Of a stretch of 64,000 nt of DNA, positions 9,768 through 20,511 are shown in pieces. The DNA is from Aplectana chamaeleonis (Eukaryota; Nematoda; Chromadorea; Rhabditida; Cosmocercidae), in contig JAPDOI010000010.1 of the NCBI GenBank assembly GCA_029168955.1, forward strand, positions 2,565,001-2,629,000. The letters are read 5' to 3'. The translations under genes and the position numbers were made by a program. Within the stretch, counting starts at the first letter, position 1, and each line of letters begins with the position of its first letter. Below the pieces are notes generated by a model. That model was given only the letters and a program-made list of their open reading frames with translations, was not told where the DNA came from and did not search any database.

Positions 9768-12478
9768 GGACGGTAGTAATCCATACGAAACTACGAGTTT
9801 TATGTCGCGAGCTGACGTTCGAAACTCGCAGAATGAACTGATTGAAACCGGGACCATACACGCATCATCATGCGAGGTGTTGCGTTTGTTTGCAAAACTT
9901 CATCACTCTAAGGAGTTGAACTTTCAGTGCTTCTAACCATAGCGGCGATCACTGGCATTGCACCGAGATTGCACTTTGCACTCGTGATGTTTTCATTGTA
10001 GCTGTCTCCCATTGCGAACACAGCATTGTGTTTCCGGCCACAGCAGAGGCTCAAACTAGTAGTTAACGTCATAGTACCTACTTAGAAGCTTAAATTGATA
10101 GAAAAATGAAGCATTGAAAAATGTACATTCAAGGCGTTCATAATGGAGTGGTTGGTCAAGCGGAACTCAAAACTCAATTCCTACATACTTACTTGTAGTA
10201 TAAGACATGTGAAAGAATCTATTAAAGTCGTTCCTCATTCGAGTAAATTCGATCGGCCTTCTGTACTACAATGAAAGGACCTCAATAACTACTCGTCTAT
10301 TCATTTTCCTGAACGTTTTTCGACGGATTCTATTTGTTCTATAAATATGATTGCTGTTAATCCTTCCCGCATTTTTCACCTCTCAAGTCTTGTGTCAAAC
10401 CTACTGTTGCCTATTTCTTGTCAGCACCTACTACCCTCGCGCAAAACAGGACTTTCTAATCTCTGACTTTTTTCTATCGTTTGAACGACCGCATGAGCGA
10501 AAGTTTTTGTTGGTTCGAAAAAAAGTTTTCTCACCCATCCTGAAAAAATCATGTTTCTCCTGATAACTTGGACATAGCAAAACTTATTTTTTTTTGCACA
10601 CTTCGGGTACTGATACCTTATCGAATCGGACTGATAAGATCATAACTCTAATGAAAAGTGCAAATACCCAACAAACTTTCGCAGCTTTGAGTTTTGCTAG
10701 AAAATTTGTAGACACCGTGAAAAAATTGTAAAACGTCGCATTTCGCTCAGCCCATACCTTGAGTTTCTGTGAAATTTCGAAAAGAATTTCCGCTTATCCT
10801 CCGAACAACCAGCAACGTGTTCCGGAATTTTATTTTTGTGAATTCAGAAATTGAGCATGTGGATGGAGACATATGAAATCACGAATTGAACTTCATGAAA
10901 AATTCAAATCATATGATCTTCGCACTTGACGAAAAATCATTTTTTATCAAATAAAAAACTTTTTTTCTCGACTACTTTTTCAGAACACGAATTCACAGGA
11001 AATTGAGGACCTCCTTGAGAAAATTAGGAAGTTATAGAATTGTGAAAATTTTGATACGACAAAGATTTTTGTTTTTTTTTTGCACCTACATATTTACACT
11101 TGTACTCACTGTCCAAGTTCGTGGCGTATCAAAATCTGCCTGGGAAACTCAGTCGAACGAGCAAAGTAATGCTCGATAATTTCTGCATCACCCTGATACA
11201 TGGCTCCGATTAGGATCTCCGAGAAATTGAATATTGAATAACAAAATTTAAAACATCACATTTCGATCACTTTTTGGAAATCGAAGAATCAAAAAACGAA
11301 ACTTCTGAACTAATCGAAGACCGAATGATATAAAAAAGAAATAAGAAAAACGAAAATTCGCGTTCTAACATCAATTCGATCGGAGAAAAATCTTAGGAAC
11401 AACTTCGGTTCACATTGCTCGACATCGTAGAGTTATGACCTCATAAATTTGATTTGGTAACGTTTCAGTGCCTGAATTGTACTAAGTAAGATTAATTTTG
11501 CTATGCTCAGCCTATCAGTAGCAAATACCCGCTCCTTCCAGCTGAAACTGGAAACGTGAAAATCATGGATTTATGACATCATCAGTCCAGTTTGATAAGG
11601 TATAAATTTATTACTTGTGTCAAAAGGAATTAATTTTGCGATTCCCTGGTCATCAGGAGCAAGTTATCGCTCCACTGGTGTGAAAACTAATAACTCGAAG
11701 AGCTGTAATCTTATCAGTTGAGTTTGATATGGTGTCAACGCCTGACTTCTGCCAAAAAAAATAATTTTGCTATTTCCAAGTTAATTAAGCCTAATACTCG
11801 CTTTTCCGGCTCAAAATGCTCCAAATCTTATGGATATGCTCATATCACTCCGACTTGATAATTTATCAAAGCCTAATTAGTGTTCAAATAGTCTACAATC
11901 AAGTTTTTTCCCGCTAACGTGACCAAATCCCGGCTTTTCCGCGTTAAAAACGCGCGATCTACCGATTTTTGCCGAGGTATCCGAGGTGCATCCTTGAAGG
12001 TCGGCTGTCAATAATTTTTATGACTATCACTGTCTGCGCGCTTGCTGACAGCCTGTGCAAAACAGCACCCACCTCGCATGATGGACGAAAAAGTCCTCCG
12101 CAACACTTTTTATCCCCGAAACTGGGAGTCTCTCGCGTCTCCACCACCGCTGCGCTGTTTCGCCTTTCGCTGCTCACCTCGCCTAGAGACAGAGCCTGCT
12201 CCCAGTTTCAGCGATCCCGGGAGGGTGCCCGAAACCAAGAGGCAAACTCGCAATAAGCTCCATAGAACGGAGTACAGGATAGGGAGCGGTTGACCATTTT
12301 GCACCAGATTTGGAATATAGGTCATTTTGAGGTGGGGGTACCCTATGGATACGGATTGAAGTCTGTTTATTGCCATATCGCCTCAAAATTGGCTCTTGTT
12401 TTGATGTCGAAACTCGCAGAATACCTGAATGTTTCGATCTTTTCGAAACTCGCAGTTTCGGAGGAATTACTACCACAC
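9768..12478 (-). mobile_element. 2.7-kb Harbinger-like non-autonomous element, copy A
   Basis: Inverted ends of about 30 bp begin GGACGGTAGTAATCC and, on the other strand, GTGTGGTAGTAATTCC. They are flanked by CTG at 9765-9767 and 12479-12481. Length is 2711 bp, within 20 bp of copies B and C once C's own insertion is removed. It is drawn on the minus strand relative to B and C. A GC-rich block at about 11950-12300 and a tandem array at about 11430-11900 are shared with the other copies; the reading frame through the GC-rich block is broken here. A 3-bp CWG duplication with G-rich termini fits some PIF/Harbinger families (family knowledge, not a search). No transposase is seen. Confidence 0.85.
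11430..11900. repeat. internal degenerate tandem repeat of copy A, about 137 bp per unit
   Basis: Three to four successive units share, in order, an ATCAGTYNRRTTTGATAAGGT-like block, a GCCTGAATT/ACTTGTGTC-like block, AATTAATTTTGCTAT and a CGCTC-rich block. A further unit lies near 10565-10660. The same array occurs in copies B (about 21110-21540) and C (about 43370-43830), so it belongs to the element. Confidence 0.7.
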
Positions 12479-12881
12479 CTGAGTTTTGTTGCGGACACCC
12501 TGGACTCTTAAATTAATGATTTCAAAAATTCATTCAATAGAAACTTTGAGATTCTCTCACCTGCTCCTATTTTATGAAGTAAACATAGAGATTGCTCTTC
12601 AATCGTTTGAACAAATACTGCTCGAAGTTTCCCCGCACTTTGCCGCGCGCGCGACGTTTTCGCACAACGATTGCAAAAATTATTTCCTTGAAAAACAAAG
12701 CGATTTTGGGAATCTCCGGCCCACAGATCACATAGTTAGGTAACAATTCGATCTTTGAATATGATAGCGATTTCAGAATTCAAAAAAGTTTTTATTCAAA
12801 AAAGGTGCATGTATCGGACGCTTTTTTGCCAAGTTTGCCAGATGCTCCCCGTTTTTACAAAACTTAGCGCGGGTATTGTAT

Positions 12882-14150
12882 TTGTGACTTTACATCGACT
12901 AGCACGCGATATTGCAGACTGAATGATATTCGATCCCGTATTCCGAAGAACGGTGCGGGAAAAATCCGTCCACACAATCCACTGGCACAGTCTGAATTCA
13001 CAGGACCGACTATAGTGATTAGGAGGACAACGCGTTCTCTACGAGCTCCTCTTGTTCTTTTCTATCAGTATTTGGGTCAGCCGAACTGATTTTCAGGTAT
13101 GACCTCTCAAAAGCAGGTTTTCCTACGAGGCGACGAGAAACCAGCAAGCATAGCAACTCAACACCTGGAGGCCTTTTACAAATAAACAACGCGTTAGGGG
13201 GCGGAGAGCTGATGAATAGAGAGCATTTTAAATAACTTTCAAAACACCTTTCAGACGCCTTCAGCTTCACTGAAAACGATTGAAATTTCTAGAGTGAGTG
13301 GAAGACTGTAGTCAAACGTTTAATGAAGGAGGGTCAAACATCGAGAGAATCATTACAGACCCAAGCCGCAAGCGGCTTAATGAGGTCACGTCTGAGCGGA
13401 CTGCCGTAGGTACTCAATGTCAGATGATTGAGCTTGGAAAAAATCCGAATATGGGCCATCAGTTCAGCATAGAGTTGACTATGTCGATTACAAAGTTGCC
13501 AGGCACAATATAATAGAGGGGAAATGTGACTAAGCTCGACACCGGGACGTCGAAATGAGCCCGTGCGTTGGGGTGTTGCTACTCAAGATGAGGTATCTTG
13601 GTGTCAGACTGCAACACATTCACATATGTTAATTTGCTGCAATTGCACATGAAAGAACGAGGCTAAGGGAAAGGCTCAGAAGTCGAAGTTCAGAACGGAG
13701 GACGACGCAGGGTGAATAAGAGAAAACAGCCTTCATATGACGAAAATAATGTCACTTAAAGAGGAATATCGACATCGGTTTTGCCTAGATTTCATTATGT
13801 TGGTGGCGGTACCCATATGGCAGAATATGCTTCGAATGAGCACTGAAAGCGCCCGCAATAAAGTTTAACGAATCGCGTTGTTGACCACCGGCTAGAACCC
13901 GACGATTGAGGTGGGAAAATGAGAGCACCCTACTGGCTTGCTTCTCCAACACGAGCGGCAAGAGAGAAGAGGAGTTTGGCGAGCAATGATTCCTGGGAAA
14001 AAATGTCCAAATGCAAAGAGGAGGGCTGATTAGGCAAAGGGAAAATGAGCACCCCCAGGGTTCAGTTCATTTCCACGTTTTGCCAATTTTCGCCTGTTGT
14101 TGCTCGAAACATATGTATATCCAATAAATAGTACATCAGATTTGGTCTGT
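12882..14150. other. no gene recognised
   Basis: Between element G and repeat K1 only short open frames with unremarkable composition are seen. There is no splice-bounded exon with a recognisable motif and no inverted-repeat element that I could define. Confidence 0.5.
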
Positions 14151-14305
14151 CAAGTTTAATCTAGTGGATGGACGAAGCGCGACCATTTGTGGCTGGCCGT
14201 GCGGCGTTCACGAAACCAACGGCCAGTGGGGTTTCGTTCGCCAGCGATGATCTACCACCGCAGTCCCCTCCGATCCCTACACTGAATTTTCTGAGGAGAC
14301 TCTGT
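14150..14305 (+). repeat. K repeat, copy 1
   Basis: This divergent copy of the K family keeps the central blocks GGCTGGCCGTGCG, GTGGGGTTTCG and GATCTACC, with a GCAG after the last. The whole family, about 160 bp, occurs six times in the window: 14150, 15300, 39669, 49327 (-), 54408 and 60926 (-). Copy 5 sits at the 5' end of the LINE. Confidence 0.65.
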
Positions 14306-15299
14306 GTAGGGATGCACGCACTCAAGTCAAATATTGAGTAAACAGACTGTCCGAAGTTGGAAGCTGACAAGAATTTTCCTCAACGCATATATTTACCGAA
14401 GCACCTTAGGAAACATAGCTATCGCACACTCAAATTTTAATGATTGGGGAACTGTGCCTCAAATACGGGAATCAATAACCATTTCAATGAATCGAATAAA
14501 GGTTTTTTCCAAAACACGGCTAAGAAAACGACAAATCTTTCGCATTTTTCTGCCATTAGAAGGTCATCAGAAGTGTTGTCCGTCCTCGAAGACTTGTGTG
14601 ATGTTGGCAACTATTTCTCAAAACAAAAAATAGGGCGCAATAGGGCTCTTTGTGTTTTTTAATCTATGTAAAATTATTCGCTTCTGAACCTTTCGAAGAC
14701 ATGCACTGCATAGACATTGGCAACGTTCAGCTTATGTAGGACATTCTTCCTTCTTCATCCACGCCTAAGCGAGATGCTCATCAGAGATAAAAACTTGGGA
14801 ACTCGTTTTGAAATCAGGTATTTTCGAAAACACGTGCCGAGAACCTAAAGGCATCCTGCATGCGGAAAATCATTTCCAATTTTTTGTGTACAATCAAACC
14901 GTTCGGGCTAGCTGACATCAGCTACGCAACAGGAGGCTCTCAAAATGAGCACCTTGAAAGTAATGGCCGCCTGAAAACTGCTGTGGGGTCGACCATCTAG
15001 CACGTTTTGATTGAGTGTTGATGCGACCGTCCAACAACTTGGAAAACATTTATGGCAGAAACTCCTCATGCGGGAAACATCGAAAAGGACTAAAACCAGG
15101 CCTCCGAACGCAGAGAAACTTCAAAAGTGATTTTAGCGGAAAATTCATATTCAATTTGGCAGTGTATTCAAACTGGTTTTTCTTCACAAATAAAGGTTTT
15201 TGAGCGCTCTATCGACGTTTTCGTCCACAAAGGCGGTCAAGCTTTATAAAACTATGAAAAAATTATATACGGTTTTTGGCGCTGACGATGCCTTTAAGG

Positions 15300-15450
15300 T
15301 TTGCGCAACTAATTGAGCCTGGTGAATGGACCAGGCGCGATGATTGCGGCTGGCGTGCGGCTGTGGGGGCATCACCGGCCTACGGGGTTTCGGTTGTGAG
15401 CGGCGATCTACCGTCGCAGCTCCGTCCATTCGTCGAACTTGCGGTCATTC
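15300..15450 (+). repeat. K repeat, copy 2
   Basis: Shares GAATGGACCAGGCGCG, GGGGTTTCGG, GATCTACCGTCGCAGC and TCCGTCCATTCGTC with the other K copies. The flanks (14.3-15.3 and 15.45-16.4 kb) show no recognisable gene. Confidence 0.7.
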
Positions 15451-16399
15451 ATTGACATACAGTTGCTTTTGAGTGTCTCCTGATGGCGGAAAAGGGCTGT
15501 GTGTGGAATGTTCTGGGCAAATAGCCCTAATCTGAATGGATATTGCGAAATCGTTATCGAATTTTATATTCAGGAAATCGTGCATCAAAGGTTCGACTTC
15601 GAATTTGCATTAATATGATCTATGGTGCCCTATAACACATTAAAAAGGCATCAATTTTAACTGTGGCTAAGCCGAGATACGTAGAAAACTAGGTTTTCCT
15701 AGAAAACAGAAATTTCAGAATGGCCTTTGAAATCCTTAACTCGCAACGGAAAGTCAGATTGAATACACCCATAGGGTATATTCGAAGTCCGCGCCGAAAC
15801 CGTTTTTGAAGTCTCTCTACATTTGGAGCCCAGATCGTAGTCATTTTCGGAGTTTTTCTATATGTGGAGTTCATGCTAATACTGTTTTCAAGAAGCACTA
15901 TCCATCCTCGGTGCCAATTTTTGATACTTTAGCCGGGACACGGCCTGTAGCTACCCTGCCAAACGCGAATCTCAGTACCTTGAAATAAGTGAGAAACTAC
16001 AGGAAAGAATCCCCATGACCCAGAAACAAACCCCAGCGATTCACCCAGAAAAGGGAACCAAGACCTGTGCAAGTGGAAAAATCGCTGTGTGCGGCGAAGC
16101 GCAAAGGCAACATGTACAATAGCTGAGTTTTAGGCTTCTTTTTCGGAGTGGGGCGCATGGTTTAGCTCTTGGGGTCTTTGGGGCGGGGAGACTTTCCCTC
16201 TGTAGTTTTTCACTTACTTGAGGGAGCTGAGATTCCGCGTTCGGCAGGGTTGTGAAAGGCCGTGCCCCTAATGAAATATCGAAAATCCTCCCTGAGGTTG
16301 AATTTTCCCTCCAAGTCCGGGGATTCTCGTATAAATCTCTAATGAAAAAGTTTTTCCTATTTGTTCCGATTAAACTACTTTTGAAAATTTAGCTTGTTA

Positions 16400-17271
16400 G
16401 GCAGCGTCCATACGTGGCGAGAGCGTGCGTTGCCGCTGCCGTGCGCCTCTCAACGCTCCTCAGCGCTGGAGTAGCCCATGCCCGCGATTAAGCAGTGGCA
16501 ACCTCCCCTCCCCCCAGGCAGCGTCCATACGTGGCGAGTGCGTACGTTCCCGCTGTTGTGCGCCTCTCGACGCTCCTCAACGCTGGAGCAGCCCGTGCCC
16601 TCAAATTAACACAAGCAAACACCCCCTACCTCGTGTTGATTCGATTGAAAACGTTTGATCGGGTGACCAATCGCTCGAGTGGACGCAACGGCTGATGATT
16701 TCCCACGGTTTTCGACTTCCGTGGTGGGATTATGAAAACTAAGGGTAGTAGTTTTGATACAGGTTTAATGCCACCTGCTTTAGTGATGGAGCAGTAAACT
16801 TGAAACCTGCTGCTTGCTACGAGGTACTGGCGCAAGCGCGCGAGAGCGAGCCGGCGAGGGCGCGCGAGAAGAAGCGCCTGTGAGCGGCTAGCGAATTGTG
16901 TGCTCATGATGACCATCGACTTTGCGTAATCAACGCTCTCGCCACGTATGTACGGAGCCTCACCTCGTTTTGATTCGATTGACAATCTTTGACCGGGCGA
17001 TCAAATGCTAGAATCGGCGCAACGGCTGATCTTTTCCTACAATTTGCGTATTCTGTGGTGGGGTTGTGGAGTACATGGGAAACAGCTTTGCAACAGGGTT
17101 CAATGTATCCTACTTTAGGGATTGAACAGTAAGCTCGGAACTTGTTACTTCCTTCTCTGAGCTGGCGTAAGCGCGCGAAAGCGAGCGGGCGTGAGCGGCG
17201 AGCAGAACGTGTGCTCTTGATGAACATCGACTTTGCGTGATCGCACGCTCATGTCACATATGGACGCCGCC
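16400..17271. mobile_element. Tourist-like composite MITE with duplicated terminal modules
   Basis: Outer ends GGCAGCGTCCATACGTGGC (16400) and CATATGGACGCCGCC (ending 17271) are inverted. They are flanked by TTA at 16397-16399 and 17272-17274, a TWA-type 3-bp duplication. The left end occurs twice (16400 and 16517) and the right end twice (near 16930-16959 and 17240-17271). The internal block starting CCTCGTNTTGATTCGATTGA is present twice (about 16630 and 16964). The structure looks like a tandem duplication within a TIR element. GC-rich ends lower the stop density in several frames, but no protein is recognisable. Confidence 0.8.
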
Positions 17272-17646
17272 TTAAAAAAAGCACAATTTTCAGGTGTTTT
17301 AGCGTGTTTTCTGGTGGCGTCGTCTGGCAAGTTTTGGCAGCTTGCTCAAAAAGCAAAATATGGGAAATAACGCTTCGCGATACAGAGGCGTAAGAACCTT
17401 GTTCAATGTTGCTAATAATCTGCGCATTGCTTAATAGCTCTGAATACCGGGTGTGGGGTTTATTTGAGGGCATCGTTGACGATAGATTTCGTTTTCGAGT
17501 TTTCCATAAACGATGAGAGCTCCAGTACCCTATATAAAAGCTACGTTGAAAAAACCGCTAAATAAAATATTGAAAACCCCGTTTTCAGACCGAAAATATC
17601 TCAATCGACTTTTGAGAAAGGAAGTGTGGATCGTTAGAGATAATTA

Positions 17647-18317
17647 GGCAATTCGCGGCCCCGAGCCGCGTGACAGTTTGGCTCGCGTTTCCCATTTTCC
17701 GGGCCACTGCTGTTGCTATCCGAGCTACTGCTGTTGCCGTCCGGGCGAACTGGAGGAGCCCGGACAGCAACAGCTGTGGCCCGCAGATTAAAGGCACAGT
17801 TCAAGCTCAGGGACGAAATCTAAGATTTTCATACAATTGTGAAGTAGACGCAACGTATATAACACCTGCCAAGTGCGAGCTCTAAACTCCTCTGAATAAG
17901 CGAGATATCGGAGGAAGCCACCCTGAGGCGCCCACGCCCGGAAGCCACTTTGGCACGCCCCTTTTACGATCTTTCGAGCTCAACAGTGGCGAGATGAGCG
18001 ATTTTTTCCGATCAATAGCCCCGTTCTTCCCTTCAATCTCAACCTCTCTTTTCATCCAGGTCAGCTCGCAGCCATCGGTTGCAAATGACGGAAGTTACAA
18101 GCCTCGGACAACTCGTCCACCATGCTTCCGAAGCCCAATTTTCGAGGTGCCATAACTTCGTTCTTAGTGGGTCTTGTACGATTCAGGGACATCATTGGAA
18201 TCAGCGTGGGACCGTTTTCAAGATAGGCAGGAAAACAGAAATACTCTTTTGAGTTTGGACTGTGCCTTTAAGGGAACACGAGCCGAACTGTCAGGCGGCT
18301 CGGGGCTCAGAATCGCC
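17647..18317. mobile_element. TIR element F1, interrupted by MITE E1
   Basis: The ends GGCAATTCGCGGCCCCGAGC and GCTCGGGGCTCAGAATCGCC are inverted over about 45 bp. Internally there are 21-bp repeats containing ACTGCTGTTGC. The uninterrupted relative F2 lies at 61333-61575. E1 lies within the segment that in F2 reads CCCGCAGATTGGGAGAACG. Confidence 0.8.
17792..18267. mobile_element. TTAA-TSD MITE E1
   Basis: A 476-bp element with inverted ends AGGCACAGT and ACTGTGCCT, flanked by TTAA at 17788-17791 and 18268-18271. Sister copy E2 at 30499-30975 is in the opposite orientation and shows high similarity over the full length, including CGCCCACGCCCGGAAGCC read on the plus strand of E1. TTAA duplication suggests a piggyBac- or Kolobok-mobilised MITE. 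Confidence 0.9.
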
Positions 18318-18319
18318 TG

Positions 18320-19210
18320 AAATGTAGCTGTTTTTATCGACGATCTCACTATCAAAAGAAGTTCATCCTCCTTTCAAGTGATTTGTGGAGAAGGAAATGT
18401 TAATCGATGTGTGTATAAAAGTCAATCTTCATGTAGTCGTATAGTATATTCCAACAATTTCCCCTCAGTTGTACTGTATCAATTGTTGATCATTTACTTA
18501 GATGATGACTGACGGAGAGCCCCCCCCCCCATTTGAGACATTCGATCTCATTTGTCTTCACAATAAGGCGTTTTCAACCGAACAAACTCTCCCTACGTTC
18601 TTAAGTAGGCATATGAAATCATTCAAACCGAAAAAACGGTGAGGAGTTTTCGGAGCGTACGATGTCTCTAAGGCAAGCCTAGATGTGAACAGGAGAGATC
18701 CATTATCGTCACTGAGTTAAAAGTAACTACCACTGCCGGATGAAATGTTCGCGTCATAAGCTATTGTAGGCATAGTGCCACATTTAGGAATGAACCAAAT
18801 ACTTTTTGCTTCCCTCTTGGTTTTTATTGCTACCCATGTACTCAGAAGCGCAGTAAAATGTCACACGCTCTGCAGCCACCTGTTATAGGTTCCAAGGCAT
18901 ATGTTGAAACCACTCAGGAGCAAAGAACAACATCACCTCACCGTCACTATGGCATATCATAGTTTTAGTACTGAGCGAGAACGTGAAAACTTATGGGAAG
19001 ACTGAAGAAAATTTCCGGCACTTTCAAGTCGAAAGGTAAACGATGAGAACCAGATTGATCAGTGCTCATGGCGATTTGTACACGCCTGAATGAAGCAATG
19101 ATGACCAGAAGTTGGAAGTGTCCGCTCGTATAGGAATTTCAGAAAACGCGCTCTGCGCGGCGGTCAAACGGCAATAAGTCTACCGTTTTCGAGGAAGATA
19201 CCCCACCACT
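18320..19210. other. no gene recognised
   Basis: AT-rich sequence with a C-run at 18521-18530 and only short frames. No repeat from this window and no exon-like motif found. Confidence 0.5.
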
Positions 19211-19215
19211 GAGCC

Positions 19216-19475
19216 GAAGCCCATGCCCTCCCCGTCGCCTAAGGACGCAACCTCACGACGCACTGCGATCTGTATTCTTTAAATTTTGAAATGTGCTTGA
19301 TTTCTATTTTTTCAGTTCCTCCTTGCTTGTTAATTTTTTTCAGATGAAATTTTCTGTCAGAGTACTTCGCGAAAATATGCTTCTGGCACGGATAACGTAG
19401 AAAAAAGTGCTTGGCAGGGGGGGTCGCAGTGCGTAGCGAGGTTGCGTCCCTACGTAATGGGGACGGCAGGTTCTT
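19216..19475. mobile_element. inverted-repeat element, about 0.26 kb
   Basis: Arms at about 19216-19272 and 19415-19475 are inverted, sharing GGACGCAACCTCRCKACGCAC-type sequence and a GTCCCC/CCCCGTC outer block. The long minus-strand frame 19239-19718 simply crosses this element. No convincing target duplication. Confidence 0.65.
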
Positions 19476-20511
19476 CGAGTCACCTCTTGCTGGACGCTTC
19501 TCACGTAGAACGCGAAGCAGCTCCCTGCCCTCCTCATAAGCGTTCATGCATGCCGCTCCTGATGGCCGCCACGAACATTTTTTACTCGATAGTTGCTCAT
19601 AAGGAAAACGCGGGATGGTCACGATATTGAAGGGTAGGGCCGAGAAAAAGTTTTGCACCCACGTCAGAAATGTTGGGCACTCATGGGTTTCAACTCTTTG
19701 GGGATAATCAGGGAACATTCCAAACCTATGACAGAGTTCATGAAATATTCAGGTCTTCTCTCTATGAGCAAACTTCGAAAAGCGTCACCACCCATTACTG
19801 ATACAGTTCCGAAATTCATCGACACGATCGACTATCGACCACCACCGGAATGCGCCTTCTGACTGATTATTGTAAGATTTCGCCCATTTCTCAACAAAAG
19901 CATGAAGGCGCATGTAGTTAAATTGATAGTCCGCGCTGAAAACTCATTTGTTCTTTTCCTGCTCGATGTCATGTCTAAACCACGTCAATGTGTGTAGTTC
20001 GAAAAGAACAGTATATTGCGTATCGATACTATCATATCACTGTAAAAACGGTTTCGTGGTTGCAACACAGGGATCTTTCGGTTCACAAGGTTAAGAATGA
20101 AGAGAAGCTTCTCGATGGGAGCAAAAGAGTAAATGGTGCCTTTTATGTTTCTAATGTATTTGCACAGGCGAACCAAAGAGATAATAACGAAAAAGCCCAC
20201 AAAATCCTCAACTTACAAAAAATACTCGTTTAAAAACCTCAGAAAGCGTTCACCTCTCGCCCCCTTCGTCTAATTCGGTGTGTTCGGTGGAATACATCGG
20301 AAGTTTTTTTTTTGAAAGTTGGAAGTTGTTTTGCGCTTTTAATTACTTGGGTAAGTAGATTTGTCCTTACTTCCTTTCACTACAAGTTGTTCAAAAATAA
20401 GGAGCCACTGTCCAAGTTAGGATGATAGGATTTTCCGATATAGAGAATATGCAATGTTTGATCGTTTGTGCGTGTTACAGTGATTCTGTTCCCCATGCTA
20501 GATTGTGCCAG

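Larger units (their letters stand above)
9369..12880. mobile_element. palindromic element G, split at its centre by Harbinger-like copy A
   Basis: The outer 399 bp on each side (9369-9767 and 12482-12880) are inverted copies. Termini are TACAATATCCGCGC on the left and GCGCGGGTATTGTA on the right. Shared inner blocks include GGGGAGCATCTGGCAA, AAAAGCGTCCGAT and TTTTTGCAATCGTT. Copy A sits between the equal-length arms, so it inserted at or very near the palindrome centre. G encodes nothing recognisable. Its terminus resembles those of elements H and X. Confidence 0.8.

Noticed and set aside
12042..12476. Overlapping frames in the GC-rich block of Harbinger-like copy A
   Set aside because: The frame homologous to B and C is broken here; remaining frames are shadows of GC-rich sequence.
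19239..19718. 159-codon minus-strand frame
   Set aside because: It crosses an inverted-repeat element and shows no domain, no splice context and no repeat-independent support.
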